64,000 nucleotides of DNA from UBA7960 sp964348755 (GTDB lineage: Bacteria; Bacteroidota; Bacteroidia; Bacteroidales; UBA7960): contig CAYGDW010000005.1 in the NCBI GenBank assembly GCA_964348755.1, forward strand, positions 7,409 through 71,408, in the 5' to 3' direction. The notes beneath the pieces were generated by a model. The model had not been told where the DNA came from and made no database searches. It was given only the letters and a program-made list of their open reading frames with translations. Positions within the stretch are counted from its first letter, which is position 1, and every line of letters begins with the position of its first letter. The translations under genes and the position numbers were made by a program. Positions 51,585 to 60,390 of the stretch are shown in pieces.

Positions 51585-51790
51585 ATTGATTGTTATTTTG
51601 TATGATAGGTGTTGAGTATTGAAGGCAGTGTTATGGTTAAGCACAAATTGCGGTTGGTTTTAAAGATTAAAAGTTAAGGTTTCCGGATTATAAGCACACA
51701 TTATGTCCGTAATGCTTTTTTACTCAGTCTTGCTTTAAAAATCGGGGGTTAGCGCCTCATTTTTCGCACTTTGCATATTGAAGTTTTCCG

Positions 51791-53431
51791 TTACCAAAAC
51801 ACTGTATAAAGCACCACCAGAATGGTCAATAAAACATAGGCTGCGATGTTGAAATTTTTCGAGGTTTTGAAAGTTTCTTTAGGCAGTGGTATTGATTTCG
51901 GGTTTTCGTCGGAATCGGCGCTTACAAGGCTCACCATTATTATAATTACAATTGTAATAATGCAGGTGTACATCATTTGGTCGAGAAATGGCATTTCGAT
52001 GGGCAGCCATTTGAGCAGTAGCGCAACAGGAATTGAAGAAACAACGCCAATTATTGCGGCTTTGCTGTTGGTTTTTTTCCAGAACAGACCCATAAGGAAC
52101 ACAGCCAAAATGCCCGGACTTACAATGCCTGTATATTCTTGGATGTACTGAAACATTTGATTCATATTGCTGAGCAGTGGGGCCACCAAAACGGCAATAA
52201 CCAATGCAGCCAGCCCAGCAATGCGGCCTACCCCAACCAGATCAGAACCGTCTTTTTTCTTAGAGAAATATGGCTTGTAAATGTCCATTGTAAAGATAGT
52301 GGCTGTTGAGTTGAGCATTGAGGCCAGCGACGAAACTATTGCCGCGGTAAGTGCAGCCACAACCAGGCCTTTCAGGCCGGGAGGAATAAAAGTTCGAATA
52401 AGCCAGGGGTAAGATATATCTACGTTTACTGAGCCGTCGGCCCTCAAAAAATCGGTTTTAATGTTTTCAATAATGGCTGTTCCTTCGGGCTGTGTAAACA
52501 ATACATAGGCAATAATGCCCGGGACAACCACAAATATAGGGAGGAGCAGTTTTAAAAAAGCAGCGAATACCAGTCCTTTTTGCGCTTCGGGCAGCGATTT
52601 TGCAGCCAGAGCGCGTTGAATGATATATTGGTTAAACCCGAAGTAATACAGGTTGGCCACCCACATGCCACCTATTAGCGCCCCAATTCCCGGGAGGTTC
52701 ATAAATTGGGGGTTGTCTCGCTTAATGATCATGTGAAACTTTTCGCCTGCTGCAGAATAAATATGTTCAATTCCGGCCATAATGCCTCCGTCGGGGGTTA
52801 CTTTATCAAGAGCTATAAGGGTAGTTATAAAACCGCCAACCAAAAGCAGTAAAACCTGAATTACGTCGGTCCAGGCCACAGCCGACAGCCCGCCCCATAT
52901 TGAATAGGCGGCTGCAAAACAAGCAAGTCCCAGAATAAAGTAAAACATCAAAGACCCGTCGCCGTTGCCCATTATATTGTCGAGGGCCTTGGCACCCAAA
53001 AACAAAACGGATGTAAGGTTGACAAAAATGAAAAGGGCCACCCAAAAAACGGCCAAAATTGTTTTGAGGTTGGTGTTAAAGCGTTTTTCAATAAATTCAG
53101 GAATGGTAAACAATCCTTGTTTGATAAATATTGGTATAAAAAACTTGGCAACCACAATCAGGGTAAGGGCGCCAATCCACTCGTAGGTGGCTATAGCCAG
53201 CCCAATGGCAAAACCCGACCCCGCCATTCCGATAAACTGCTCGGCAGATATGTTGGCGGCTATCAGCGATGCCCCAATTGCCCAAAATGGTAAACTTTTA
53301 CCTGCCAGAAAATAGTCTTTGGCGGTTTTCGTATGGCCTTTTTTGGTGCGCGAAACCCAAAGCCCAACTAACAATATAAGCATCCCATAAGCTGCAAAAA
53401 TCAAATAATCGAGCGTTTGAAATGTATTCAT
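51791..53431 (-). CDS. Sodium:solute symporter (SSS family), probable sugar transporter
   Basis: 546 residues with about 14 membrane helices. The SSS pattern includes FWAIGASLIAANISAEQFIGMAGSGFAIGLA near 50-80, AAYSIWGGLSAVAWTDVIQ in helix 5-6, YFGFNQYIIQRALAAKS, and VSSLASMLNSTATIFTMDIYKPYF, the region with the conserved Na+-binding Ser/Ala residues. It resembles the SGLT sugar branch. The neighbouring galactokinase suggests galactose as substrate, which is inference from context. The gene is divergent from htpG. Confidence 0.9.
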   Translation of the reverse strand: MNTFQTLDYLIFAAYGMLILLVGLWVSRTKKGHTKTAKDYFLAGKSLPFWAIGASLIAANISAEQFIGMAGSGFAIGLAIATYEWIGALTLIVVAKFFIPIFIKQGLFTIPEFIEKRFNTNLKTILAVFWVALFIFVNLTSVLFLGAKALDNIMGNGDGSLMFYFILGLACFAAAYSIWGGLSAVAWTDVIQVLLLLVGGFITTLIALDKVTPDGGIMAGIEHIYSAAGEKFHMIIKRDNPQFMNLPGIGALIGGMWVANLYYFGFNQYIIQRALAAKSLPEAQKGLVFAAFLKLLLPIFVVVPGIIAYVLFTQPEGTAIIENIKTDFLRADGSVNVDISYPWLIRTFIPPGLKGLVVAALTAAIVSSLASMLNSTATIFTMDIYKPYFSKKKDGSDLVGVGRIAGLAALVIAVLVAPLLSNMNQMFQYIQEYTGIVSPGILAVFLMGLFWKKTNSKAAIIGVVSSIPVALLLKWLPIEMPFLDQMMYTCIITIVIIIMVSLVSADSDENPKSIPLPKETFKTSKNFNIAAYVLLTILVVLYTVFW

Positions 53432-53686
53432 TGAAAAGAATTTTTTATTGAATAGGCTGTATGGTGATATGAAAAAATAATGCGCAACGAATTTATCAAA
53501 TAAAACTAAAAGATAATTATGGCAATGAATCTAATTCAGCATATTAACGGCTACAAAAATGGATTGCTTGCTTGCCTGATAACTCGCGAATGTTTTGCCT
53601 GGACATTAAGCAGTCAAAATGGCAGTTTTCAATTGGTGGCATAACCTTTGGGAGTTACCACCCCAAATAACAAACATTTAAAAGAT

Positions 53687-55564
53687 ATGCAAAAGGGCAA
53701 GATAAACGTAAAGACAGAGAATATTTTTCCAATCATTAAAAAGTTTCTTTATTCCGATCATGAGATATTTCTCAGGGAGCTTGTTTCCAACGCGGTAGAT
53801 GCAACCCAAAAGCTAAAAACCCTAACATCGCTTGGCGAGTTTAAGGGCGAAATGGGCGATACGCGCATAGAAGTAAAAATTGACCCCACTGCCAAAACCC
53901 TTACAGTGAGCGACAAAGGCATTGGTATGACTTCCGAAGAAATAAAAAAGTACATAAACCAGATTGCTTTTAGCAGTGCCGAAGAGTGGGTTGCCCGGTT
54001 TAAAAGCCAAGAGGGGAGTGGTGCTATAATCGGCCATTTTGGCCTGGGATTTTATTCCTCGTTTATGGTGGCCAAAAAGGTTGAAATTTTCAGCAAATCG
54101 TATAAAGAAGATTCGAAGGCCGTTCGCTGGGAGTGCGATGGCAACCCGGAGTTTATACTCGATGAGGCATCGAAGACCGAGCGAGGAACCGATATTGTAA
54201 TGCATATTGCTGCTGATTCGGAGGAGTTTCTTGAAGAAGTACGCGTTTTGGGGTTGCTGAAAAAATATTGCAAGTTTTTGCCGGTCGAAATTGTTTTTGG
54301 CACTGAAAAGAAGTTTACAAAAGAAAAAGATGAAAAAGGGGAAGAAAAGGAGGTTGCTTTTGAAACGCCCCGAGTAATAAATAATATCAAGCCAGCCTGG
54401 ACCCAAAAACCGGCCGATTTAAAAGATGAAGATTATAAGGGTTTTTACAGGGAACTTTACCCAATGAGTTTTGAAGAACCCCTTTTTAACATCCACCTGA
54501 ATGTTGATTATCCTTTTAACCTTACGGGGATACTTTATTTTCCCAAGGTGAAGCAAAACTTCGAGGTGCAGCGCGAAAAAATACAGCTTTACAGCAACCA
54601 GGTGTTCGTAACCGACTCTGTTGAGGGCATCGTTCCCGACTTTCTTACCCTTTTGCGGGGTGTGCTCGACTCGCCCGATATTCCGTTGAATGTGTCGAGA
54701 AGCTTTTTGCAAAGCGACAATAACGTAAAAAAAATTAGCAGCCACATTTCAAAAAAAGTGGCCGATAAACTGGAAGAACTTTTCAAAAGTAACCGGGCCG
54801 ACTTTGAAGCCAAGTGGGACGACATTAAAATTTTTATTGAGTACGGCATGATTTCGGAAGAAAAATTCAGAGATCGCGCAAAAAAGTTCTGCCTGCTCAA
54901 AAATGTTGACAACAAGTATTTTACTCTCGACGAATACCACAACCACATTAAAACCACCCAAACCGACAAGGACAAAAAGGTGGTTCACCTGTATGCCACC
55001 CACACCGAAGATCAGCACAGCTTTGTTGACCTGGCAAAGGAAAGGGGATACGATGTATTGCTACTCGATACCCCAATCGACAGCCATTTTGTAAACCTGC
55101 TGGAAACTGAACTTGAAAACTCAGCCTTTGTACGGGTCGATTCTGATGTTATTGATAAGCTCATACGCAAGGAAGATGAACTGCCTTCGAAGCTTACCAA
55201 AGAACAGAAAGACAAGCTGTTGCCATTGATCGAAAAGAATGTTGATGGCGATAATTTTCAGGTTTTATTTGAGAATCTGAGCGAAACAGAGCCACCCATG
55301 ATTATTACCCAGCCCGAATTTATGCGCCGCATGAAAGACATGTCGATGCTGGGTGGTATGAATTACATGAGCAACTTGCCCGAAACCTATATTTTGGTTG
55401 TAAACAGCAATCATCCGCTCGTTTATAAAATCTCGGAAGAAAACAACGACACTGGCCGCGAAAAACAAATACGGCAGGCAATAGATTTGGCTTTGCTTTC
55501 GCGAAACCTGCTCAAAGGCCAAAAGCTTACCGAGTTCATTAAGCGAAGCGTTGAGTTGATTTAG
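53687..55564 (+). CDS. htpG: Hsp90-family chaperone HtpG
   Basis: 625 residues from the ATG at 53687; the GTG/ATG option at 53648 adds 13 residues absent from the family. The GHKL ATPase domain has FLRELVSNAVDATQKL (motif with the ATP-binding Glu and Asn), DKGIGMTSEEIKKYI, GHFGLGFYSSFMVA and GTDIVMHI. A middle domain (about 230-480, with LNVSRSFLQSDNNVKKISSHI) and a C-terminal dimer domain follow. It is an ATP-driven chaperone for stress-damaged proteins. Its 255-base upstream gap shows no clear consensus promoter or CIRCE element. Confidence 0.97.
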   Translation: MQKGKINVKTENIFPIIKKFLYSDHEIFLRELVSNAVDATQKLKTLTSLGEFKGEMGDTRIEVKIDPTAKTLTVSDKGIGMTSEEIKKYINQIAFSSAEEWVARFKSQEGSGAIIGHFGLGFYSSFMVAKKVEIFSKSYKEDSKAVRWECDGNPEFILDEASKTERGTDIVMHIAADSEEFLEEVRVLGLLKKYCKFLPVEIVFGTEKKFTKEKDEKGEEKEVAFETPRVINNIKPAWTQKPADLKDEDYKGFYRELYPMSFEEPLFNIHLNVDYPFNLTGILYFPKVKQNFEVQREKIQLYSNQVFVTDSVEGIVPDFLTLLRGVLDSPDIPLNVSRSFLQSDNNVKKISSHISKKVADKLEELFKSNRADFEAKWDDIKIFIEYGMISEEKFRDRAKKFCLLKNVDNKYFTLDEYHNHIKTTQTDKDKKVVHLYATHTEDQHSFVDLAKERGYDVLLLDTPIDSHFVNLLETELENSAFVRVDSDVIDKLIRKEDELPSKLTKEQKDKLLPLIEKNVDGDNFQVLFENLSETEPPMIITQPEFMRRMKDMSMLGGMNYMSNLPETYILVVNSNHPLVYKISEENNDTGREKQIRQAIDLALLSRNLLKGQKLTEFIKRSVELI

Positions 55565-55590
55565 CAAAAAATTACAGGTTTTTAAGAGTC

Positions 55591-55649
55591 GCCTCATAAA
55601 AAAAATGTCAAATACATTTGGTGAGGCATGTATATATAGGTTACCTTTG
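55591..55649 (+). promoter_or_regulatory. Nested hairpin and promoter before the LemA operon
   Basis: GCCTCA (55591) pairs with TGAGGC (55622-55627), and inside it ATGT pairs with ACAT. A TTTG at 55617-55620 and an exact -7 box TACCTTTG at 55642-55649 (spacer 21) form a promoter 27 bases before the LemA gene. The hairpin overlaps the -33 element and may also mark the htpG transcript end. Confidence 0.5.
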
Positions 55650-55676
55650 TTTATCATCACTTAAAACTCATTATTA

Positions 55677-56282
55677 ATGGAAATGCCAAAAGTACCCAAA
55701 GGATTGATTGCCATTGGGATTATAGTAATAGTTGCTTTGCTGCTTTTCAGTAGCATTAGGGGAGCATACAACAAAATGGTTCAATTGGACGAGGCCGTTG
55801 AGGGTCAATGGGCACAGGTTGAAAATGTTTATCAGCGCAGGGCCGATCTTATACCCAACCTGGTGAGCACCGTAAAGGGCTATGCCTCGCATGAGCGCGA
55901 AACCCTTGAGGCCGTAATTGAAGCCCGCTCCAAGGCCACATCGGTTACTATTGACCCGCAAAACATTACTCCCGAAGCGCTTGTCCAGTTTCAACAGGCT
56001 CAGGATGGGTTGTCGTCGGCACTTAGCCGCCTTATGGTGGTGGTTGAGCGCTATCCCGACCTAAAAGCTAACCAAAATTTCCTTGATCTGCAAACCCAAC
56101 TGGAAGGAACCGAAAACCGAATAGCCAACGAAAGGCGAAAATACGCCGAGGTGGTGAGAGATTACAATACCAACATTCGCCAGTTTCCAAGAAATATTTA
56201 TGCCAGTATATTTGGTTTTGACCGCAAAACCCAATTTGAGGCAACCGAAGGCGCCCAAACAGCCCCTGTAATCGAGTTTTAA
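55677..56282 (+). CDS. LemA family protein
   Basis: 201 residues. A single N-terminal membrane helix (about 8-27: KGLIAIGIIVIVALLLFSSI) precedes a long coiled four-helix domain with the LemA hallmarks YNKMVQLDEAVEGQWAQVENVYQRRADLIPNLVSTVKGYA and ENRIANERRKYAEVVRDYNTNIRQFPRNIYASIFGF. LemA proteins lie in the membrane with the helical domain outside; their role is unknown. It starts a three-gene operon with two TPM-domain genes, a widespread arrangement. Confidence 0.93.
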   Translation: MEMPKVPKGLIAIGIIVIVALLLFSSIRGAYNKMVQLDEAVEGQWAQVENVYQRRADLIPNLVSTVKGYASHERETLEAVIEARSKATSVTIDPQNITPEALVQFQQAQDGLSSALSRLMVVVERYPDLKANQNFLDLQTQLEGTENRIANERRKYAEVVRDYNTNIRQFPRNIYASIFGFDRKTQFEATEGAQTAPVIEF

Positions 56283-56284
56283 AT

Positions 56285-56728
56285 ATGGCAACCACTGCAC
56301 GCAACTTATTCTCGGATAAAGAAAAAAATGAAATAATGCTGGCAATTGCCAGTGCAGAGTTGCATTCTTCGGGCGAAATAAGGGTGCATATAGAACTTGA
56401 CTGCAAGGGCGACATTATGGACCGAGCGGCTACAATCTTTAAAAAACTTGGCATGGTGAAAACCCATGAAAGAAACGGTGTGCTGTTTTACCTTGCCATA
56501 AAACCCCGCAAGTTTGCGATTTTGGGCGATGCAGGCATAAACAAAATGGTGCCGGCAAATTTTTGGGAAGATATTAAAGCCGGGATGCTTGCCAGTTTTG
56601 CTGAAGGCAATTTTGCCCAGGGCCTAATTTCTGCCATTAGCCAAACAGGTCACCAACTCAAAATGCACTTCCCATGGCAAAAGCACGATGCCAACGAACT
56701 TCCCAACGATATTTCATTCGATGAATAA
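56285..56728 (+). CDS. TPM domain protein, soluble
   Basis: 147 residues with no signal peptide or membrane helix. It is a TPM (YgcG-like) domain: FSDKEKNEIMLAIASAELHSSGEIRVHIELDCKGD, GVLFYLAIKPRKFAILGDAGINKMVPANFW and FAQGLISAISQTGHQLK. TPM domains in plants act in photosystem repair, possibly as phosphatases; the bacterial role is unknown. It begins 2 bases after the LemA stop and overlaps the next TPM gene by 8 bases, so the three are translated together. Confidence 0.88.
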   Translation: MATTARNLFSDKEKNEIMLAIASAELHSSGEIRVHIELDCKGDIMDRAATIFKKLGMVKTHERNGVLFYLAIKPRKFAILGDAGINKMVPANFWEDIKAGMLASFAEGNFAQGLISAISQTGHQLKMHFPWQKHDANELPNDISFDE

Positions 56729-57572
56729 AACACGGATAAACAAAATTTCTGCCCGCGCATCAAAAGCCATTTCAGCCACTGTTTTGGTAATAGTATTTGT
56801 TTTTTCACTTTCGTGGAAGGCATTTGCAGCAATACCCAATGCGCCCGTGCCTCCGGTAATGGTGTCAGATTTTGCGCAAATGCTCGATGAGGGTCAGCGC
56901 CAAAATCTTGAAATAAAACTCAGCCAGTATGCTGCCCAGCATGGAACTCAAATTGTCGTTGTTACCATTGGCGATCTTGGCGGGATGGACCCTGCCGATT
57001 TTGCCGATCAACTTGCTGAAAAGTGGGGGGTTGGTCAGGCCGGAAAAGAAAACGGGGCGGTAGTACTTGTAAATCCGGGACAGGGAAATGAGCAGGGTAG
57101 GGTGCATATATCAATTGGATACGGGTTGGAGGGTGTAATACCTGATATTACTGCCAAACATATTATTGACCGCGAAATTGTTCCCAATTTTCGCGAGGGC
57201 CGTTTTTACGATGGCATTGACCAGGCTACAACCATACTTATGCAACTGGCCGCCGGCGAATTTCCGGCTTCAGAGTACAGCCAGGCTGAGGAGCCTTCTT
57301 TAATTGGTATGGCAATATTTATCGTTCTTGCCATTTTCTTTGTTGCCCTGCTTTCGCGAAAGCGCAATGCACATTACAGCCCAGGCAAAGAAATTCCATT
57401 CTGGACACTCCTTTGGCTTATGAGCCAGGGAGGCCATGGCAACAAAGGTTCATGGGGCGATTTCACAGGCGGAACAGGGTCGTTTGGTCGTGGCGGATTT
57501 GGCAGTGGTGGCGGATTCGGAGGTTTCGGAGGCGGAAGTTTCGGAGGTGGAGGTGCAGGTGGTTCGTGGTAA
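56721..57572 (+). CDS. TPM domain membrane protein with Gly-rich tail
   Basis: 283 residues from the ATG at 56721, chosen because it gives the 8-base overlap and opens on a normal leader (an upstream ATG at 56688 lies within the previous gene). A signal peptide or first helix (about 20-35) precedes a TPM domain (about 45-170: VMVSDFAQMLDEGQRQNLEIKLSQYAAQHGTQIVVVTIGDL). A membrane helix follows at about 195-213, and a C-terminal tail rich in Gly, Phe and Ser ends the protein (GGFGGFGGGSFGGGG). This is the usual YgcG layout, partner of LemA. Confidence 0.9.
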   Translation: MNKTRINKISARASKAISATVLVIVFVFSLSWKAFAAIPNAPVPPVMVSDFAQMLDEGQRQNLEIKLSQYAAQHGTQIVVVTIGDLGGMDPADFADQLAEKWGVGQAGKENGAVVLVNPGQGNEQGRVHISIGYGLEGVIPDITAKHIIDREIVPNFREGRFYDGIDQATTILMQLAAGEFPASEYSQAEEPSLIGMAIFIVLAIFFVALLSRKRNAHYSPGKEIPFWTLLWLMSQGGHGNKGSWGDFTGGTGSFGRGGFGSGGGFGGFGGGSFGGGGAGGSW

Positions 57573-57674
57573 GGATGTTGTTTTGCGCTCAATCAGTACT
57601 TATATTTTTTAATAGCCTGGTCAGATTCCCTCTTTTTTAAACTCCCGATATTACTCAACCAATTAAAGTATTTG

Positions 57675-57682
57675 TATTTTTG
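57675..57682 (+). promoter_or_regulatory. Candidate -7 box of the sodium symporter gene
   Basis: TATTTTTG, an exact TAnnTTTG match, 17 bases before the start codon; no clear -33 element. Confidence 0.35.
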
Positions 57683-57699
57683 CTTCAAAAATTAAACTT

Positions 57700-58653
57700 A
57701 TGTTTGAAGCCCTGCAAAAAATGGACTCCACCGTTTTGAACTTCTCAGATGGTGGACTTTTTATTTTGAACCTTACCATTGCATTTATTATGTTTGGTGT
57801 GGCCCTTGAGATTAAAGTAAGTCACTTCATGGAGCTTATCAAGCGCCCCAAACCTGTTGTGGTGGGAGTAGTTTCGCAATTTATCCTGCTGCCAATATTT
57901 ACCTTTGCTCTGGTATTGGTTTTCTGGAAAAGCCTTACCGTTGGGGTGGCCATGGGCATGATTTTGGTAGCGGCTTGTCCCGGAGGAAATGTATCGAATT
58001 TTATTTCGACCCTGGCCAGAGGAAACCCGGCATTGTCGGTAAGCTTAACCGCCATTGCAACCATTGCTGCTATAGTTATGACTCCGTTCAACTTCTTTGT
58101 TTGGGGAAGTTTGTATAGTCAGCTTGGACCCTGGGCACAAAACGACCTTCTTCAGGAGTTGCGTATCAACCCCATAGCTATGTTCAGAATAGTGTTTATT
58201 TTGCTTGGGGTTCCCATAATTGTAGGTATGGCAACCAATCATTATTTACCGGTATTTGCTGAGAAAATCAAAAGACCGATTCGCATATTCTCCATATTAT
58301 TTTTTGTTGCTATGCTGGTTGTTTTATTTTCGAGCAATTATCAGCATTTTCTCAAACACATTGGCTGGATTTTTCTTATAGTTTTGCTTCACAATGGCAT
58401 TGCGCTGGCAACGGGTTTTGGGACGGCTACTTTAACAAAGCTTAACTCGCAAAACCGCCGCACCATTTCTATTGAAACCGGCATTCAAAACAGTGCTCTT
58501 GGTTTGGTGCTGATTTTTAACCCGGCCATTTTTCCGTCGCACCTTCCTACGGGCGGTATGGCCATTGTTGCTGCATGGTGGGGTATTTGGCACATTTTGG
58601 CAGGGCTGTCCATTGCTTCTTACTGGCGCACCAAAGAATACCGCTACCCATGA
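57700..58653 (+). CDS. Bile acid:sodium symporter family protein
   Basis: 317 residues, about 9-10 membrane helices. The SBF family pattern is present: an N-terminal MFGVALEIKVSHFMELIKRPKPVVVGVVSQFILLPIFTF, then the unwound-helix motif LVAACPGGNVSNFISTLARGNPALSVSLTA (Na+ site) and the second crossover ISIETGIQNSALGLVLI. It imports an organic anion with sodium. The substrate is unknown; in bacteria many members carry pantoate or other acids rather than bile acids. Its stop overlaps the start of the acyltransferase gene by 4 bases (ATGA). Confidence 0.92.
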   Translation: MFEALQKMDSTVLNFSDGGLFILNLTIAFIMFGVALEIKVSHFMELIKRPKPVVVGVVSQFILLPIFTFALVLVFWKSLTVGVAMGMILVAACPGGNVSNFISTLARGNPALSVSLTAIATIAAIVMTPFNFFVWGSLYSQLGPWAQNDLLQELRINPIAMFRIVFILLGVPIIVGMATNHYLPVFAEKIKRPIRIFSILFFVAMLVVLFSSNYQHFLKHIGWIFLIVLLHNGIALATGFGTATLTKLNSQNRRTISIETGIQNSALGLVLIFNPAIFPSHLPTGGMAIVAAWWGIWHILAGLSIASYWRTKEYRYP

Positions 58654-60035
58654 AACTGAAAAAGAAAAGACACCTGTTTCGCGATTCAGCAAAGTGGCGC
58701 TTGCTCTCGTATTATGTCTTTTTTCTGATGAGGTTGTTTTACCGCAAAATTACGGTGGAGGGTAAAGAAAATATTCCTGTTCACGGGCCTGTTATTTTTG
58801 CTCCAAACCATCAGAATGCCCTTATGGACCCTCTAGCCATTCTTTATGCTGCCCGCAGGCAAACCGTTTTTCTGGCCAGGGCCGACATTTTTAAAATTCC
58901 GCTGCTGCGCAACCTCTTTTTTTGGTTAAAAATTATTCCGGTATTTCGCATTCGCGATGGAAAAGAAAACCTTGGCAACAATGAGGCTTCTTTTAATGTG
59001 GCTGTTGAGGTACTCGAAAACAAACGCTCTGTCTGTATTTTTCCAGAAGCAGCCCACACCAACCTGCGCAGTCTGTTGCCGCTTCGAAAAGGAGTGCCCC
59101 GCCTTGCTTTTATGGCCGAAGAGAAAAACAATTTCAAATTGGGCCTGAATGTAGTGCCGACCGGCATTTATTTCGATAATTATGAGCACATGCGCAGCGT
59201 TTTGCACGTACGCTTTGGCAAACCCATTGCCGTAAACCAATTTGAAACCGAATATGGGCAGAATCCGCAAAAGGCCATGCTTACCTTTCGCGACAAACTC
59301 ACCGATAAACTCTCAGGGCTGGCTCTTGATATTAAAACCAGGGAATATTACGATGTGTTTTACAGCCTTAGCCACATGTTTTCAGAACCATTGATAATGG
59401 CAGAGAAGAAAACTAAGCTCCGACAGGAGCATCGCTTTCTCAAACAAAAGGAAATGGTTGCTGCATTTGAAGATAAACTGGCAAAAGACCCCGAGTACAT
59501 GTTAGAGTTCAGGAGTAAAGGACTGCGGTTTTTAAGAACTTTAAAAACCCATGGTATTAAATGGGAATTCTTCAGTCTTCCTTCTCATGGGTTTTTCAGG
59601 CTTCTGTTCGATTGTTTGCTTTTGCTGCTAACACTACCTGTCTTTTTGTATGGCCTTATTAACAATATCCTGTTTTACGGAAGTGTAATGGTGCTTGTAA
59701 AAAAAATTAAAGACCATCAATTTCACAGTTCAATAAAATTTGTATGGGGCTTGGCTGTCAGCCCGCTTTTTTATGTGATTCAAAGCATTGTGGTTTATGC
59801 CCTTTCGGGAAGTTTTTTTGGGAGCATTGCATATTTGGCTTTATTGCCGGTAACTGGCTTTTTAGCACGTATTTGGGTGGCAAATTTCATTGAAATATTG
59901 CAACAACTCAAACTTTACTGGTTGAAACGAACCAACAACAAATCATTTTTTGAAATAGTTAAAGACTGGAATTCGTTCAAGGCAGAAATACAGTCAGTTT
60001 GCCTGGCTGGTAATCAAAGCAGGTTAAGACACTAA
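58650..60035 (+). CDS. PlsC-type glycerolipid acyltransferase
   Basis: 461 residues from the ATG at 58650, which gives the 4-base ATGA overlap with the symporter gene. The acyltransferase domain is at about 30-240, with PVIFAPNHQNALMDPLA (an H-x5-D form like that of eukaryotic Gpt2/Sct1-type enzymes rather than H-x4-D), FLARADIFKIPLL and VCIFPEAAHT in place of FPEGT. A helical middle and four C-terminal membrane helices (about 325-430) follow. It probably acylates glycerol-3-phosphate or lysophosphatidate; the acceptor is not certain. A repeat element follows directly. Confidence 0.87.
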   Translation: MKLKKKRHLFRDSAKWRLLSYYVFFLMRLFYRKITVEGKENIPVHGPVIFAPNHQNALMDPLAILYAARRQTVFLARADIFKIPLLRNLFFWLKIIPVFRIRDGKENLGNNEASFNVAVEVLENKRSVCIFPEAAHTNLRSLLPLRKGVPRLAFMAEEKNNFKLGLNVVPTGIYFDNYEHMRSVLHVRFGKPIAVNQFETEYGQNPQKAMLTFRDKLTDKLSGLALDIKTREYYDVFYSLSHMFSEPLIMAEKKTKLRQEHRFLKQKEMVAAFEDKLAKDPEYMLEFRSKGLRFLRTLKTHGIKWEFFSLPSHGFFRLLFDCLLLLLTLPVFLYGLINNILFYGSVMVLVKKIKDHQFHSSIKFVWGLAVSPLFYVIQSIVVYALSGSFFGSIAYLALLPVTGFLARIWVANFIEILQQLKLYWLKRTNNKSFFEIVKDWNSFKAEIQSVCLAGNQSRLRH

Positions 60036-60069
60036 TACTGGCCTGATAATACAGCCCTGGCTGTTATTC

Positions 60070-60260
60070 GCGCGTGAATTACGGGATTTCTCGCTTCGCT
60101 CGAAATGACAAGGCTTTTAGGGGTTTTGGAGAAAATAGGGGGTGGGCGGCAGCTTTGCTGCCGGTCAACACCTATCAAATAACTAACTATCAGTCATTCA
60201 GAACGTAGTGAGGAATTTCGAACACGTAATTGTTTATTAGATTTTATCGGACAATAGTGA
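60070..60260 (+). repeat. Dispersed intergenic repeat element, copy 3
   Basis: About 190 bases filling much of the 355-base gap between the acyltransferase and the DUF4114 gene, same orientation as copy 1. Left arm GGGATTTCTCGCTTCGCTCG; right arm TCATTCAGAACGTAGTGAGG; right end TCGGACAATAGTGA. The central hairpin has CGGCAGC-TTT-GCTGCCG at 60147-60163. The left outer end is not well kept. The remainder of the gap holds the terminator of the next gene. Confidence 0.75.
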
Positions 60261-60311
60261 TTATTTTTTTAATGATAATTTAATGCTATTGGTTTACACA
60301 TAATTGCAGTA

Positions 60312-60348
60312 AAATGAAAAAGGCTGCCTCATGATTTTGAGGCAGCCT
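60312..60348 (-). terminator. Terminator of the LVIVD/DUF4114 gene
   Basis: Perfect 11-bp stem AGGCTGCCTCA / TGAGGCAGCCT (60321-60331 with 60338-60348), followed on the minus strand by TTTTTCATTTT. It lies 43 bases beyond the stop codon at 60391. Confidence 0.88.
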
Positions 60349-60390
60349 CTGGCTTTTCAGCAACTAATAACTAAGGTGGTGTTGTTCTTA

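Noticed and set aside
53519..53644. 41-codon open frame before htpG
   Set aside because: It has no ribosome site, no recognisable motif and sits in an htpG leader region; chance length for this base composition.
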